From Schoenoplectus triqueter (lineage: Eukaryota; Streptophyta; Magnoliopsida; Poales; Cyperaceae), in NCBI GenBank assembly GCA_964058805.1, contig CAXKVV010000114.1:270548-334547 (forward strand): 64,000 nucleotides of DNA, in the 5' to 3' direction. A model generated the notes under the pieces. The model saw only the letters and a list, made by a program, of their open reading frames with translations. It was not told where the DNA came from and searched no databases. The position numbers and the translations under genes are program-made. This document shows positions 25,229 through 36,787 of this stretch, in pieces (within the stretch, counting starts at the first letter, position 1; the number at the start of each line of letters is the position of its first letter).

Positions 25229-25555
25229 TGATCCTTGACAATTTTAACAATCAACTTCATATAATCTCATAAAAAATCTTAAGAAAATATTTATAAATAT
25301 ATATGGTTAAATTTATTGATTGATTATGTTTTTAATTCCATAAAATTGAATGTCATTTGATATTCTATCAAAGACCATTAGATTTTAGATTTTATGTAAT
25401 TTGAGTGTCATTTAATACTTCTTGATGGAATACCAAATGACACTCAAATTGTATGAAATTTCAATCATAATCAATCTGTAAATTTGAAAATATATTTATA
25501 AAAAAAAATTCCAAAATTATCAAGACAATTAGTTTTCGATGAATCCCATCCCTAC
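25229..25555. mobile_element. MITE family B, copy 2 (diverged)
   Basis: The left end resembles GATCCTTGACAATTTTAACAA, and the right half ends in a diverged AAAATTATCAAGACAATT. The central arms CATTTGATATTCTATCAAAG and TGGAATACCAAATGACACTC pair with each other. The ends are more degraded than in the copies at 26.8 and 48.6 kb. Confidence 0.55.
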
Positions 25556-25809
25556 GAATATATGTAACAAAAAATGACGGTTTCACAACTCTTTATTTTA
25601 GAATCATCTCGAATTCTAATGCCGTGATCAAATGTGGTCCAATTCAAATTTATTGTCGGCACAATATAAGAAAGGCTACCTTTAACTATAAAATAAAAAT
25701 ATTAATTATATAGGCAGAAGATAGCTCGAAAAAGGAAGTGTGGTGGAAGAAATGATATTATTCTAGTGTTAATTTATTTTTCATTGTCAAACACAATAAA
25801 CATTAATAG
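25556..25809. other. Spacer between family B MITEs
   Basis: AT-rich sequence with no recognisable feature. Confidence 0.4.
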
Positions 25810-26179
25810 AGGAATCCCTTGACGATGGTAATTATTTTGACATCTTGACAATAAATTCTTAAATAAATTCAATTTTTTTATAAATATATATTTTTACTTA
25901 TAGATTATCAAACACAATAATATTTCTAATTTATATATTTTTATTATCGTTTGATAGTTCATCAAAGACTATTAAATCGAAATCATTGTAAATTACACAA
26001 AATTTGATGTTCTTTGATGAACTATCAAATGATAATGAAATTGTGTGAAATTTAAAATACTATCAATTTATAAGTAAAAGAACATATCTATAACGTTTTT
26101 TCTATTTTTAATTTTTTTATATTTATTTTAAAAAATATATAAGATTGTCAAAATAACCCATCGTCAAGGATCTCTCCCC
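25810..26179. mobile_element. MITE family B, copy 3
   Basis: Begins AGGAATCCCTTGACGATGG and ends CGTCAAGGATCTCTCCCC, which are inverted with respect to each other. It contains the family arms TTATCGTTTGATAGTTCATC and GATGAACTATCAAATGATAA around a centre near 25990. No convincing target duplication was seen. Confidence 0.7.
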
Positions 26180-26783
26180 TAAATATTATATTGTGACATT
26201 ACTTTTCCAACTATTTTTCTTATCACTTTTCTACTTCTGCACCGTGACCTATTTTCATAACTTTAATCCTTTTTTTTGCTTTAATGATATGCTCACTCTT
26301 AAATTAGTGAAATGCAAGTTCATATTTTTGCAATAACGTTCTGACTTGACGAATTGCAGTACATTACATATTATGTGAACTAACGTCAATGACTACATTA
26401 AATTTAACGGCTTTAACAAAATTATTACAAATCGAGAGATATTTACTATTGCCCAAATGATGATAAAACATAACACCAATATTCTCAGAAACGATCGGTA
26501 GGGAGTGCTTGAATTAAAAAAAATAAAATGTCTGGATAAAAAAAAAACTTTATTTTTTTACTGCAAGAATTTTATTTTTTAGCGAATCAAGGGGATGCCC
26601 GGGCGCCGGCTGGCACCGCCACTGCCAAAAATATAAAGTCATCCATTTTCAAGTTGGACGTATTTTACAAGCTATATATCTAAAATATATAAGATATCTA
26701 TATGCTCTCTTTTTTTTCTTAAATTTCGGACACTGTTGGAATATATATTATTGCATTGTCAAACGTAATTATCATTACTAAAA
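26180..26783. other. Spacer with a small GC-rich patch
   Basis: AT-rich with a brief GC-rich segment near 26590-26630 (GCCCGGGCGCCGGCTGG). No gene or transposon end could be assigned. Confidence 0.4.
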
Positions 26784-27135
26784 GGGAAAAGATCACTGGA
26801 CAACAACTATCTTAAAAAAATCTTAAAAATAGAATAAACTTATAAATATGTTATTCTACTTATAGATTAATAGTAATTCAAATTTCATACAATTTCATTA
26901 TCATTTGATAGTCCATTAAATAATGTTAAATTGAAATCATTACAAATTATATAATTTTTTAATGATCTTTGATGAACTATCAAATAATAATGAAATTGTA
27001 TGGAATTTAAATTATTATCACTCTATAAGTAAAGAAACATATCTATAAAAAGATTTTATTTTAAAATTTTTATTATTTATTTTAAAATTCATTGTCAAAA
27101 TTGTCAAGATAAAACATTGTCAAGGATCTATTCCC
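26784..27135. mobile_element. MITE family B, copy 4, with 9-bp target duplication
   Basis: 352 bp starting GGGAAAAGATCACTGGACAA and ending TTGTCAAGGATCTATTCCC. The flanks TTACTAAAA (26775-26783) and TTAGTAAAA (27136-27144) match at 8 of 9 bases. Inverted arms meet near 26940. A 9-bp duplication together with G-rich TIRs points to the Mutator superfamily. No coding sequence. Confidence 0.78.
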
Positions 27136-28017
27136 TTAGTAAAAACATATTTCACAAAATATTATGAACTCTCCACGATTGGCACTTGTGCAAATTTACT
27201 ATCAGTTAGTGCTTGCTCTAGTCTAAGTTCAAAGCGTGTGTTGGCATTCACACTGAGGTACATATATTGATATATAACATATTATTGAATTCGGTACACG
27301 AATCCATAACGAATACAATAAATAATCCGAATTAAGGTGAGAAAATCAAGACTAAACCGCGTTAATTTAATTTATTGAGTACTTCACCTCTCATTCTAAT
27401 TCTCTACAGTACTTCAAAATTCGGTGCTAGCTCCTCCATTGCTACGTAGTTTATATTTGCCTAAATTCATAAAATTACAAAAAAAATGTATAAAATTGTA
27501 CTAAATAAATCGGAAAAAGAATAAATGGAACAGTAGTTAACGGCGCAAGAGGACCGCGCCGTCCGGTTCATGTCCTGTCCAAAGGAAGGCACCCACACAC
27601 ACTCTTTTGCCACGTGGCATCCTACTAGCTACCTATGCACTCCTTCCTCCGTTTCTCTTTAACTTGTAGTGAGTCGGTGTGGCTAGTGCCTAGTGGCAGA
27701 TTTGGAATGAGTTCGATCAAGTATGAATAGTTGCATCTGTCTAGTACGTACGGCCTATTCCATGCCTAGCTAGGTTTCTATTGCAAGTTGTTAATTAATT
27801 TTCAGTGGTCGACCACACAATATAATGAGTGATAATGCATTGATCAATGATGAGGTTTTGTTAAATCATAAATGGGTAGTTTTAAAAAAAGGGCTGACTT
27901 TTGATTGTTGTTCAAATCTATTGTAATTTTTACATCATATATTTACCTGTGATTATTTTATAATTTTCCTCATTTATTTTTTATTTTTGGATGAAAAGAA
28001 CACCTTTAGTTTGTTGA
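27136..28017. other. Intergenic with a GC-rich, G-box-bearing island
   Basis: At 27541-27660 the sequence becomes GC-rich and includes a GCGCCGTCCGG stretch and the perfect palindrome GCCACGTGGC. This looks like promoter DNA, but no downstream coding exon was recognised on either strand. Confidence 0.45.
27609..27618. promoter_or_regulatory. G-box palindrome GCCACGTGGC
   Basis: A perfect 10-bp palindrome containing the CACGTG core bound by plant bZIP and bHLH factors. It has no adjacent gene to regulate that I can see, so function is uncertain. Confidence 0.4.
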
Positions 28018-28573
28018 GGATTTTTTACTTAAACGGTCAAAAAACAGATCTTATCTACAGACACGGCCTAAAAGAAAATTTATTTTCACAAATGGCCTAA
28101 CAAATGGCGTGATTTCAATTCACTCTCTTAAAACGCTATTTTCTCAACCCGCCCGCTTCCCAAACAAAAGAGAGAGCAAAATGACCCAAAAGACGTGAAT
28201 TGAACTCACGCCCTTTAAATCCACATATCGCATTTATATCATTTTTTCACTTTCGTTGTTTTTGAAAGGTAACAACCAGAGCACATCAACGTCTAAAGGG
28301 CGTGAGTTGAACTCACGCCCTTGAAGTTTATTCAAAAGTTTAACTCACACTTTTAGATGTATTTAACTACGATAGTTGTAATCAGATAATAAAAATAACA
28401 TAGGCGTGACTCACGCCATTTGTGTCTTTGGGCAGTGTTCGGGAAGGTAAAATGAAGGTTTAAAGACGTGAGTTGAACTTATACCCTTACTTAGACTGTT
28501 TGTGAAAATAATTTTATTTTAAGACCGATTTTGTAGATAACATCGATTATTAGATTCTTTAAGTAAAAAGTCC
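28018..28573. mobile_element. TIR element carrying GGGCGTGAGTT palindromes
   Basis: 556 bp with imperfect TIRs of about 80 bp, starting GGATTTTTTACTTAAA and GGACTTTTTACTTAAA (the latter read inward from 28573), and sharing ATCTACA and ATTTTCACAAA blocks further in. The interior holds repeated GACGTGAGTTGAACTCACGCC-like motifs. The best is a perfect 27-bp palindrome at 28296-28322 with 13-bp arms and a single central base. Partial units lie at about 28192-28215, 28400-28420 and 28463-28485. No convincing target duplication was found. No coding capacity. The architecture matches the elements at 30.6 and 39.0 kb although the palindrome sequence differs. Confidence 0.7.
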
Positions 28574-28737
28574 GTTATGGAATTGTCATTTCAATTCACT
28601 CCATTAGCCTCATAGCATTTTTCTCATGTGCTGATCTACATCAACTGTCGTACAAAGCTCCATAAATATAAGATTCTGATTTTGGTCAAACTAATAAAAA
28701 TAAGTAGAAATTACACTAGAATATATATAGAGAGAGA

Positions 28738-29130
28738 TGAATGCTAAAATATAACGTGTTGCACGGATACACTCGTGCACCGCATTAAAATCTTAAATTT
28801 CAAGTTAAAAATAACTGATCCAACCATTCAATATATTCTCCGTATCAAACTCTTGTAGAAAATCAAAATTTATATTTTTTTAATATTTTTTGCTATTTTT
28901 TAAGAAGAAAATCATCACTATTGGACGATCCAAATTCCTTAAATCAAGCAACTTTCTCTTGATCCAAAATATAGCACAAAATTTTCAAAAAATATAAAAT
29001 TTAATTTTCTACAAAAATTTGATATGAAGAATGAATTGAACAGTTTGAATCGGTCATTTTTAACTTGAATTTTAAAATTTTAACGCGGTTCACGGATGCA
29101 TCCGTGCAATACGTTGTATTTTAGCCTTCA
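28738..29130. mobile_element. Foldback MITE in TA microsatellite, family C
   Basis: The termini ATGAATGCTAAAATATAACG and, inward from the other side, ATGAAGGCTAAAATACAACG pair over about 30 bases, both continuing to a TTGCACGGAT motif. The interior arms, such as CAATATATTCTCCGTATCAAA and TTTGATATGAAGAATGAATT, also pair. TATATA runs border it on both sides. It is related in layout and in some internal motifs to family A but has different ends. Confidence 0.75.
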
Positions 29131-30594
29131 TATATATATATATATATATATAGCATAATTTTTGGTCTTCAAGCAAACAAGAGAAATAATTTGACGATTT
29201 GTGAAGCATAGGAAAATAGTACTCCCTACAGTATATTTTCTCAGCATGTATACAATCTACATATGCCCAAAGTTGCATTCAAAATGGGTCCCACAACTGT
29301 TCCCTCTCTTAGGCTTTCATCAAAATGCAGTTCTCTCTTTATATGAATAGATCAATCTATCTATCTCTTCTCCATTCGTGCGGTCAGCGCATAGGAATCA
29401 CAAAAACTAGGGTTTATATTTTAAGTATAGGTGAACGCCACTTCCATATTTTCAGTGGAAGGAAATGGGTTTTAAATGACAAGATGTCAGCTTGGAAAGG
29501 GGCAAGGAGACCACCTGCTTAATTTACCAAATTGTGCGCTTATATGTAATGCCACGTTGTAATTAAACAAAGTTTCTTGTTTGATGAGGATGTACACTTT
29601 GGATGGGGAATGGGGGATCTAAGTGATATAAATTTCAAGATAGATTTTATGTGCTCTTAATTTCTGAACCTTTCCTATGTGGCAGCGACCACTATGGCAC
29701 TGTGTGACCACTGTTTAGCTTTTCTACAGCTAAAAAGAATTTTTAAGGAACTGGTATGATAGTTTTCAGGTGTGGAGTCACATGGGGTCCACTTTCCATC
29801 CTGACCAAAAGAAAAAACTATTAACGAAATCAACAATATACTAATGCTCTTTTTCTTCCAAATCCTAAATGGGCGTTCCTACGTTTCTTTTTGTGACATT
29901 TAAAATTAAAACCATTCAAAGACTCTTTAGGAAAAAAAATTCCGTGTTACACCCAAAACCATCTATAAATAGAGAGCTAATATAAAATATTGAATTGCTC
30001 AATAACTATAATATAATTAATATGTGTAGAATATGTTTATTTATTGAAATGAAGTTTAATCTAATAAGATTTTGAACTCTCTCTGCGATTGTTCTAAGTT
30101 TCTAACAATATATATAGTCCAAACACAATCTTTTTTTTTTGTTAATGTGAATTAAGTGTAATAAATGATTTTAATATATATTGGTTCATTAGGAGCGTCA
30201 TATTAGAACTCTACAAAATATTGTTTGCCGCCTCTCAACAATGAGTTTAACTCGGACAAACATACAGCTCGGTCCTATATATATGTACGTAATTATATAT
30301 TCTATATTATATTTGACAAAGTTTTTATCTTAATTTTCTGCAGTTATTATATAATCAATTAACCTAATATATTTTTCGTTTTCAAAGTAGCACACAAACA
30401 CTCACTGTTAAATGCAAAAAGTAATCACAATGTGTCACACAAGATATGACACGAGGAACCAACAGTAGCTTGAAAGTTGGGTGGAGCAAACAAACCTTCC
30501 CTTTGTATTATATACACTTGAAATAAATGGAGAGGACCCACCTACCTCCTAAAGTTTCAGCACTTCTCTTTTACCCAAGCTAACCCTGTTTTTG
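29131..30594. other. Intergenic, no gene recognised
   Basis: Includes short open frames near 29325-29522 with no family signature or splice partner. The rest is AT-rich with homopolymer runs. A transcript here cannot be excluded. Confidence 0.4.
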
Positions 30595-30961
30595 TAGATT
30601 TTGTTATATATAATAATTATAAAAATCATATTATTAATAATAAGAGTGATAAAAAACAAAATTTTAAATAATGGCAGCGCGCCACTGTCAGTGGCGTCTT
30701 TGTGTTGGCAGTGACGTTTTTACTGAAATGTGTCACTGTCAGTGGCATCTTTACTGAAACGCGCCACTGCCAGTGGCGCGTTTGCCTAAAAATGGGTTTT
30801 ATAAATACACGCATAGATAGATACCTACGTGGTTGGTATTTGTAGGAGACAAACGCGCCACTGCCAGTGGTGCGGAACCATTCGTAGATTTAAAATTTAT
30901 CTTTTATCACTCTTATTATTAATAATATAATTTTTATAATTATTATATTTAAAAAAATCTG
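30595..30961. mobile_element. Palindrome-array TIR element, copy 1
   Basis: About 367 bp. AT-rich TIRs of roughly 85 bp share TAATTATAAAAAT-ATATTATTAATAATAAGAGTGATAAAA. The flanks CTGTTTTTG (30586-30594) and CTGTTTTGT (30962-30970) look like a 9-bp target duplication with slippage. Inside are several GC-rich units of the form GCGCCACTGYCAGTGGCGC. The best is a perfect 27-bp palindrome at 30757-30783 with one central base. Others lie at about 30676-30698, 30729-30749 and 30853-30874. No coding sequence. Copy 2 is at 39035-39480. Confidence 0.8.
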
Positions 30962-32029
30962 CTGTTTTGTATAGCCTTTTCTCATGAGTCATGAGAAAGA
31001 GTTGTACTACTAACCTACAGAGCGACCTCCAATCAATAGTATTATAGTCATATTAGAGAAAGTATAAAAAATATATGTTTAGTACGGCCCATAATCTAAA
31101 CACATGAACAGGATATAGTCAAACCATCCAGGCCTAGGAATATGATATATATATTTCAGCTAAATGAGACATCTAGATTGCAGTTGGTCATAAAATCTAT
31201 ATGTAGGAGTGCATGGTGTTTTGTTTAATTGAACTTTGGGGATTGAGAGAAGAGAAAGATTTGACTTGTGTTATTTTGTATTTGTTTGTGAACTGAATAA
31301 CCAATGCATTTGCACTAGTCTCTAAGTTTGTACTCCCAAGGATACTAGAATAAATAAATAAAAAATGGTGGCACATGCTTTAACTAAGGAACATTCTAAA
31401 TTCTAATGACAAGAGAATTACCCACCTTACAAATTATTTGTTATACAATGAGACATTAAGGGCATTTTTCAAGGAGGAGGAGAGATGAATTTCACAATTC
31501 CTAGTTAACTGCACTCTAATTTACTCCATGAATCACCTAGTTAAGGGGAGTTTATTTTTCATTGTTAAATGTACAGACTAATACCATATTCGTATTTGTT
31601 ATAAGATGATTCACCTTGTGCTGAATTTGTTTAACAACACTTATTTAGAAATTCATCAATTCAAAAACATGAGAAAGCGAATGTATTATACCTGGATCCA
31701 TTTGTTCCTACATTCTTAAGAGATGCTTCATTTTGTATTAATCAACGCGAAAACTTCAGAAAGCAAATGCAAGATTAATTGATTACATCTTGAAGGTTCT
31801 AGTTAATTGATGCTTCATTTTGTATGTATTACTGATTTGTAAGCTCGCAATCATCTTTGCTTGAGATGATCAGAATGGATATACAGTATAAACACTCTTC
31901 TTTAAAGCAAAGCAGCAAATTTAATATGATACTAAAGATACCCCAGTCAAGCTCTCCACCCACCTAATTTTGTAATCTTTCATTGAAAAAGTTCTATGAG
32001 ATTAGATCCACGGTGCTTAGTACATAATT
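30962..32029. other. Intergenic, 3' side of the ClpT-like gene
   Basis: AT-rich with no supported gene. It lies downstream of the minus-strand ClpT-like gene. Confidence 0.4.
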
Positions 32030-32511
32030 AAAATGGGGGGGGGGGGGGAGCTAATGATTTTGACCGCTAGAAACAATTTCACGTCAAACTCACCAATAGG
32101 TGTTGCCATGTCAGCTTTTAGCATCATCTCTATTTGCATTAAGTGTAAAGCATGTACAAATCAAGAAGTCTTACAGTTACAGTTAAATAAGGTTGGCGAT
32201 TGTGGTGATGTATTGACACCATTATGGTGGCGAGCCAAAAGCGAAATCAGCCCCGAGAAATCGTTACCACAGAATATTTTATTAGTAGAGGTACTAATAT
32301 GCAAATTTCCTCTTTTTTTTTTTAAAAAAAAAAGGCTTGACCAATTGAGCATATCATCAGGCCAACGTTGGCATGAGATCAAAGCTGTAATGAGAACTTC
32401 GGCTGGAGATGGTCTATCCCTAATGATAGCACCATTTTCACTGAACATTGGCCCACCAACAATGAAACAATCAAGTACCCTGAATTGGATGATTACCAGT
32501 CTCAGTACCAT
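32030..32511. other. Unexplained low-AT segment with open frames and a G run
   Basis: A run of about 13 G residues (32035-32048) is followed by less AT-rich sequence that is open on both strands. The minus-strand frame 32511-32161 reads through a stretch containing GGPMFSENGAIIRDRPSPAE. It lies just downstream of the ClpT-like stop codon, so it may be part of that gene's 3' untranslated region or a fragment of another gene or transposon. I do not recognise the protein. Confidence 0.3.
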
Positions 32512-32703
32512 ATTTCAAAAATAGAAGAAACAAAAGAAGAGTACCAATCAAAAACAAAGCAAGCGAAAAAGAAAAGAATTTTGAAAAATATCAATCTAGA
32601 ATACTATGTTTTATATAAATGTAATTTATGTCCTTTTCCGATAACAAATCAAAATTTAGGAGAACATGCATTGCAAAAAAGTTAACAAGATCTTAGCCAT
32701 ATA

Positions 32704-35700
32704 TTATCTGTAACTTACAGGAGCATCATTAACGGCCTGCAACCAAACAGAACAAGTAATTGAGATGATTATATAAAGACGAGGACAAAAAAAATGTAAT
32801 TGAATGCAACTTGTTAATTTTTTTGTAGAGGGCACTGCAATTGAAATTGAAGTCCAAAATTTGTGGGGCTTACCCTCATCAGTTTTTCTTTTGGTCGTCT
32901 GCCCTTCTAACAAGCATTAGATGATATGAAAAAGAAAATACTGCTTGGAGTAGTGAAAAAGAAGCTTACTATTTTGGAAAGCTCTTTTGCTTTTTTACTA
33001 TCAAACCCCAGTGCAGTGAGTACCTTGTGACCTTTTGATTCTTTCTGCGACCAAACTCCAAGAACTAAGTGGCCTACTGTTATCTCCCCATCCCCGCCTA
33101 AATAAATAAAATAAAATAAAACAAAAGGAAAACTCAGTATATGACTGACATCATCTTTAATTTACTTTACACAACTAACGACTATATGTGTTCCATCGCT
33201 ATTAACAACTTTTGAAGAACACAATACTTCTTTTTGCTTTCCTGAGAAATAGATAGAGACGTAGAGTGCTTCAAACTCCTTAATATTGTACAGTTAGAAT
33301 TAATACAATTCTCTTTAGTGGTTGGGTACAACAGAATCATGCATTTTCAATCACATGATATTGCATTGTTTTTAATGAAGTATGGAGAGAACTTTGATCA
33401 GCTTCACAAAACATATTGGTCCAAATGTGTAGTGCTAGTTTTGAGACGATTACTACATGTCAGAATTCATTTTCTGGAACCCAAATTGAAATAGATATCA
33501 ACACAAAGTTTTCAAGTTACACAGCTTGTACCTGTTTTGAGCTTGTAATCTACAGCCCAATCAAGAGCTCTTTGAGTCGAATCACTCAAAGGAATGTAAA
33601 ATGGAGGAGCATATCTCCAGTTCCAATCAATAACTTTGTAAGTTTCTTCACGAACTCTTGACACTGTAATTCCAATTTCGCGCAGGTACTTGGTTGCTTC
33701 ACTTGTTCCTAGTCATTAATAGAAGAAGAAGAAGAAGAATCAGCACAGATAAGAAAAAAATACCAATGGCTGCAAATTTAGGCACTTGGTACTCTACAGC
33801 AGCATTAGAACAAATGGACTTGGATCCTCTTCAGGATTGGAAACGTACTTGCAAAATTCAAATGATAATACTTATCAAAATCACATCTCAAACAAATTTG
33901 TGCCATCAAAACCCCAGTGTCACCCTCCTAAAATTCCAGGTGCTGGGAAAAGGGGTGGAGGGTTCTGTTGGGGGTCAGTGGGCAGGTAGTGGAATATGTT
34001 TAACACTGTCAGTAGTGAGTACCCTAGACTGAAGAAGTCAGGATCAACGAATACTGTGTTTGGCAAGTTAAGTTAAAATGGATTAAAAGTTAAATCACTT
34101 AATTGAATTTTAAAGCATTGATGTTTGGTAATATAATGAAGATGTAGTAATTTGATGCAGTAGTGTTGAATATAAAATATAGAATAAGCTATTAAATATT
34201 AAAATTATAATTGAAGGACCATAAATTTCCTTATGTACTATGTTGCAAATTGTATTATGATATGAAAGATTAGAGTGCTATCTAAGTTAAAATTATAAAT
34301 AATTAATAGATAAACAACATAAAAATAAAAATGTCTAGAACAATAAATTTAAAAATACCTAATACATAAAAGCAGTATCTAAAACTATAACTACTGAGCT
34401 TAAATAAAATGAGCATAGTTACATTTCAACCAAAGCATAGATAATAGCACATGTAATATAAATGTAGACTAGTTGGAGTGATGTTGGTTCAATAGCATAT
34501 TCTTTCGTTCCTGATAAGTGTTCCATAGCATATTCTTGATATCATTCCTAATTATTTCATATTGAGAACTGTAAAGTTCTTTCTCTGGCATGTGTTTGTT
34601 TGCTTGATTGTGAGCCCGCACCCCCCCCCCCCCCCAAAAAAAAAGGACTTGGGTCCTTATTTATGGGCCTAGGTAGAGGCTAAAATCGTTCCTTGAGCAT
34701 TCAAGTTAGACTTCGTAACGGGCCTAGGCCCTATCAACTATGTTACTTTGTTTTAGAATATATAAAGAGACATTTTAAGATGCTAATTTCTCTAAAACAT
34801 CAAAAAAATATACTAGAAATGTGCTGTTATGGTTTGCTAACTTTCGGGTAGTGGACATTTAACTTATTACTCTCCTATGAACAACTTGATTAGTCTAAGA
34901 TCAAGCCCAAATCAACGATCACCAACAATTTGTTTTGACTAAAACAGGTCAAACAAAATAATATATAGAAATTTCCAGATGAAACAAATATTTCAAACTT
35001 TTTTCAAATGAAATTATAAATTTCCAAAAAGGCAGTCTTTTCTTTTACCTTTTCTGATAATAACTTGAAAAAATTAGTTATATATATGAAGCCATGCATT
35101 TTTTTTTGTTGTATCCTGCTGATAAAGAAGGTCCTACTTTTTTCTCAAACATGGCAATAATGAAGGGGTACATGAAGAGAGAAGAAAAAGGATGGGCAGG
35201 GGTAACTGGATAAATTAGATGCTGCTTTAAAGTTACAGCACCTACTACGGGGCTTTAAGTTTACTGAAGTAGTTCCCCTTCTTACTTCATTTCTCTACAC
35301 TCTACTACATCTTACTTCAGTATTGTTTGGAAGGAGTAAGCTGATTTAAGGATTTAAATCAGTTTTAATACAGCTGCCAATCTGAGGGTATGGTTGCAAT
35401 TTCTATTACAATATTTAAACAGGCCTGGTCCATACCAGCCTGCCATCTGTTATGAATAACACTAACCTCACTCAGGGCATCACCATTCACCAAAGTTACT
35501 CAGATGAGAAATAGCAAACTGAATCTGGCATTAACTAACTAACATGTCAGACCGAGTCATCACCAAGTTATGAATTTATTTTCTTTTTTTCTGTTTTAAA
35601 TCATTCTAGAAATATTTTGGACTAATTGGCGAAGTTTATCATTTTGATTATCATAACAGGTCAAAACCAAGTCTGGACCAAATCCAAGCCATTAATTCAT

Positions 35701-36787
35701 CAAATTGCTGAGGTCAGGTTGGGTTGGGTTGGCCGAGAGGTGGTGTGGAGAGTTGTCATTCAGAGCTACAAACTTACAATACAAATCAACATCTTATTTG
35801 TATCAAAGAAATTCTGATCTCAGGTCCAATGTAATTTTTTTGTCTATATCTAGATCCGCTTGTGTATGCACTGGTTGCAGGAGTATGGCCCAAATTGGCC
35901 CAATAAATATGTAAATACAATAAAGGGATCGTACCATCGACCAAGACACCCATTAGGACCATCTCTGTGCCCAATTCAGGCCTCTTGAAGTTTCGTGCTT
36001 GCACCTCTGCGAGGGTGAACGACTTTAATGCCCTTGCCGACCACCTGCCAATTTTCCATTAGATCAAGGGAATATGTCTAAGTACTCAGCAGTCAGCACA
36101 ATTATTGGACAACAATTGTTACTGCCAGATTTTCATTTAGCTTGAGGTTCAAATGCTTCTTCCAATACAAGTTATGGCAGGTACAGCAATGCTGAGTCCT
36201 TACAATAATCTCGGATAAACATTCACTGTTTGTTCACTAATAAAATAAAAGAAAGTGACCTACCGTCACAAAGCATAAGCTGTATTACAAGACAATGCAC
36301 TGCTAACTGGTATTGTACCAAAGCAGTTTGATCCAAGCAACCAGGGTTGGTACCAGACTACCAGTACAGACAGTCTCAATATATGGTAAACCATAACATC
36401 AAATGCACAGTACCTGGGTTCCTTGTCACCTAGTAATCGCTCAGGCTTTCTGAAAGAAAAAAACAAAATTACAAATGAAAAAAAGAAAAACAAATATATA
36501 CGAATTTGTCGACAATTGTGAGCAATGTGCAGATAAGAACAATCAAAACGGCTCAAAAAGAAAAACAACTGATTGCAAACGTACGCAGTTGGAAGAGTTA
36601 GCGCGGCGGTGATGGAGAGACGATGGGGCCGGGAGGAAAGAGAAAGTCGGGTCCAGATGCGAGGAGAGCGAAAAGTAGGGCCGCTGATAAGAGCTGGGTG
36701 GAGAGCGAGATTCGATTTGGAGATGGTAGTAGACGGGACTTGCACTGTAACATGGAAGAAGCAGCCTCCTACTGCCGATGATGCCAT
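32704..36787 (-). CDS. Chloroplast ClpT1/2-like Clp protease accessory protein
   Basis: Six minus-strand exons: 36787-36585, 36449-36414, 36044-35935, 33708-33532, 33097-32970 and 32736-32704. All have GT-AG introns and consistent phase, giving 228 residues, close to the roughly 240 of Arabidopsis CLPT1/2. Residues 1-65 are Ser/Thr/Arg-rich with almost no acidic residues, a typical chloroplast transit peptide. A WSARALKSFTLAEVQARNFK motif (81-100) begins the first Clp-N-like repeat, continuing with GTEMVLMGVLVDGT and YLREIGITVSRVREET. A second repeat holds TQRALDWAVDYKL, ITVGHLVLGVWSQ and GHKVLTALGF. ClpT proteins bind the plastid ClpPR core and aid its assembly. The linker between repeats (DWNWRYAPPFYIPLS) differs from my recollection of the usual KLLGK-SPEHPPLTEP type, so this may be a divergent clade. 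The last codons overlap a potential donor (CCT|GTAAGT), so the C-terminus is the least certain part. Confidence 0.88.
33709..35934 (-). other. Large intron of the ClpT-like gene
   Basis: 2,226 bp between exons 3 and 4. It contains a GAA/AGA microsatellite (about 33721-33739) and a C run followed by an A run (about 34622-34643). Reading frames inside it have no domain signature. No transposon termini were identified. Confidence 0.6.

Noticed and set aside
29325..29522. 65-residue frame as a small gene
   Set aside because: No recognisable family, and adjacent sequence gives no promoter or splice evidence; could equally be chance.
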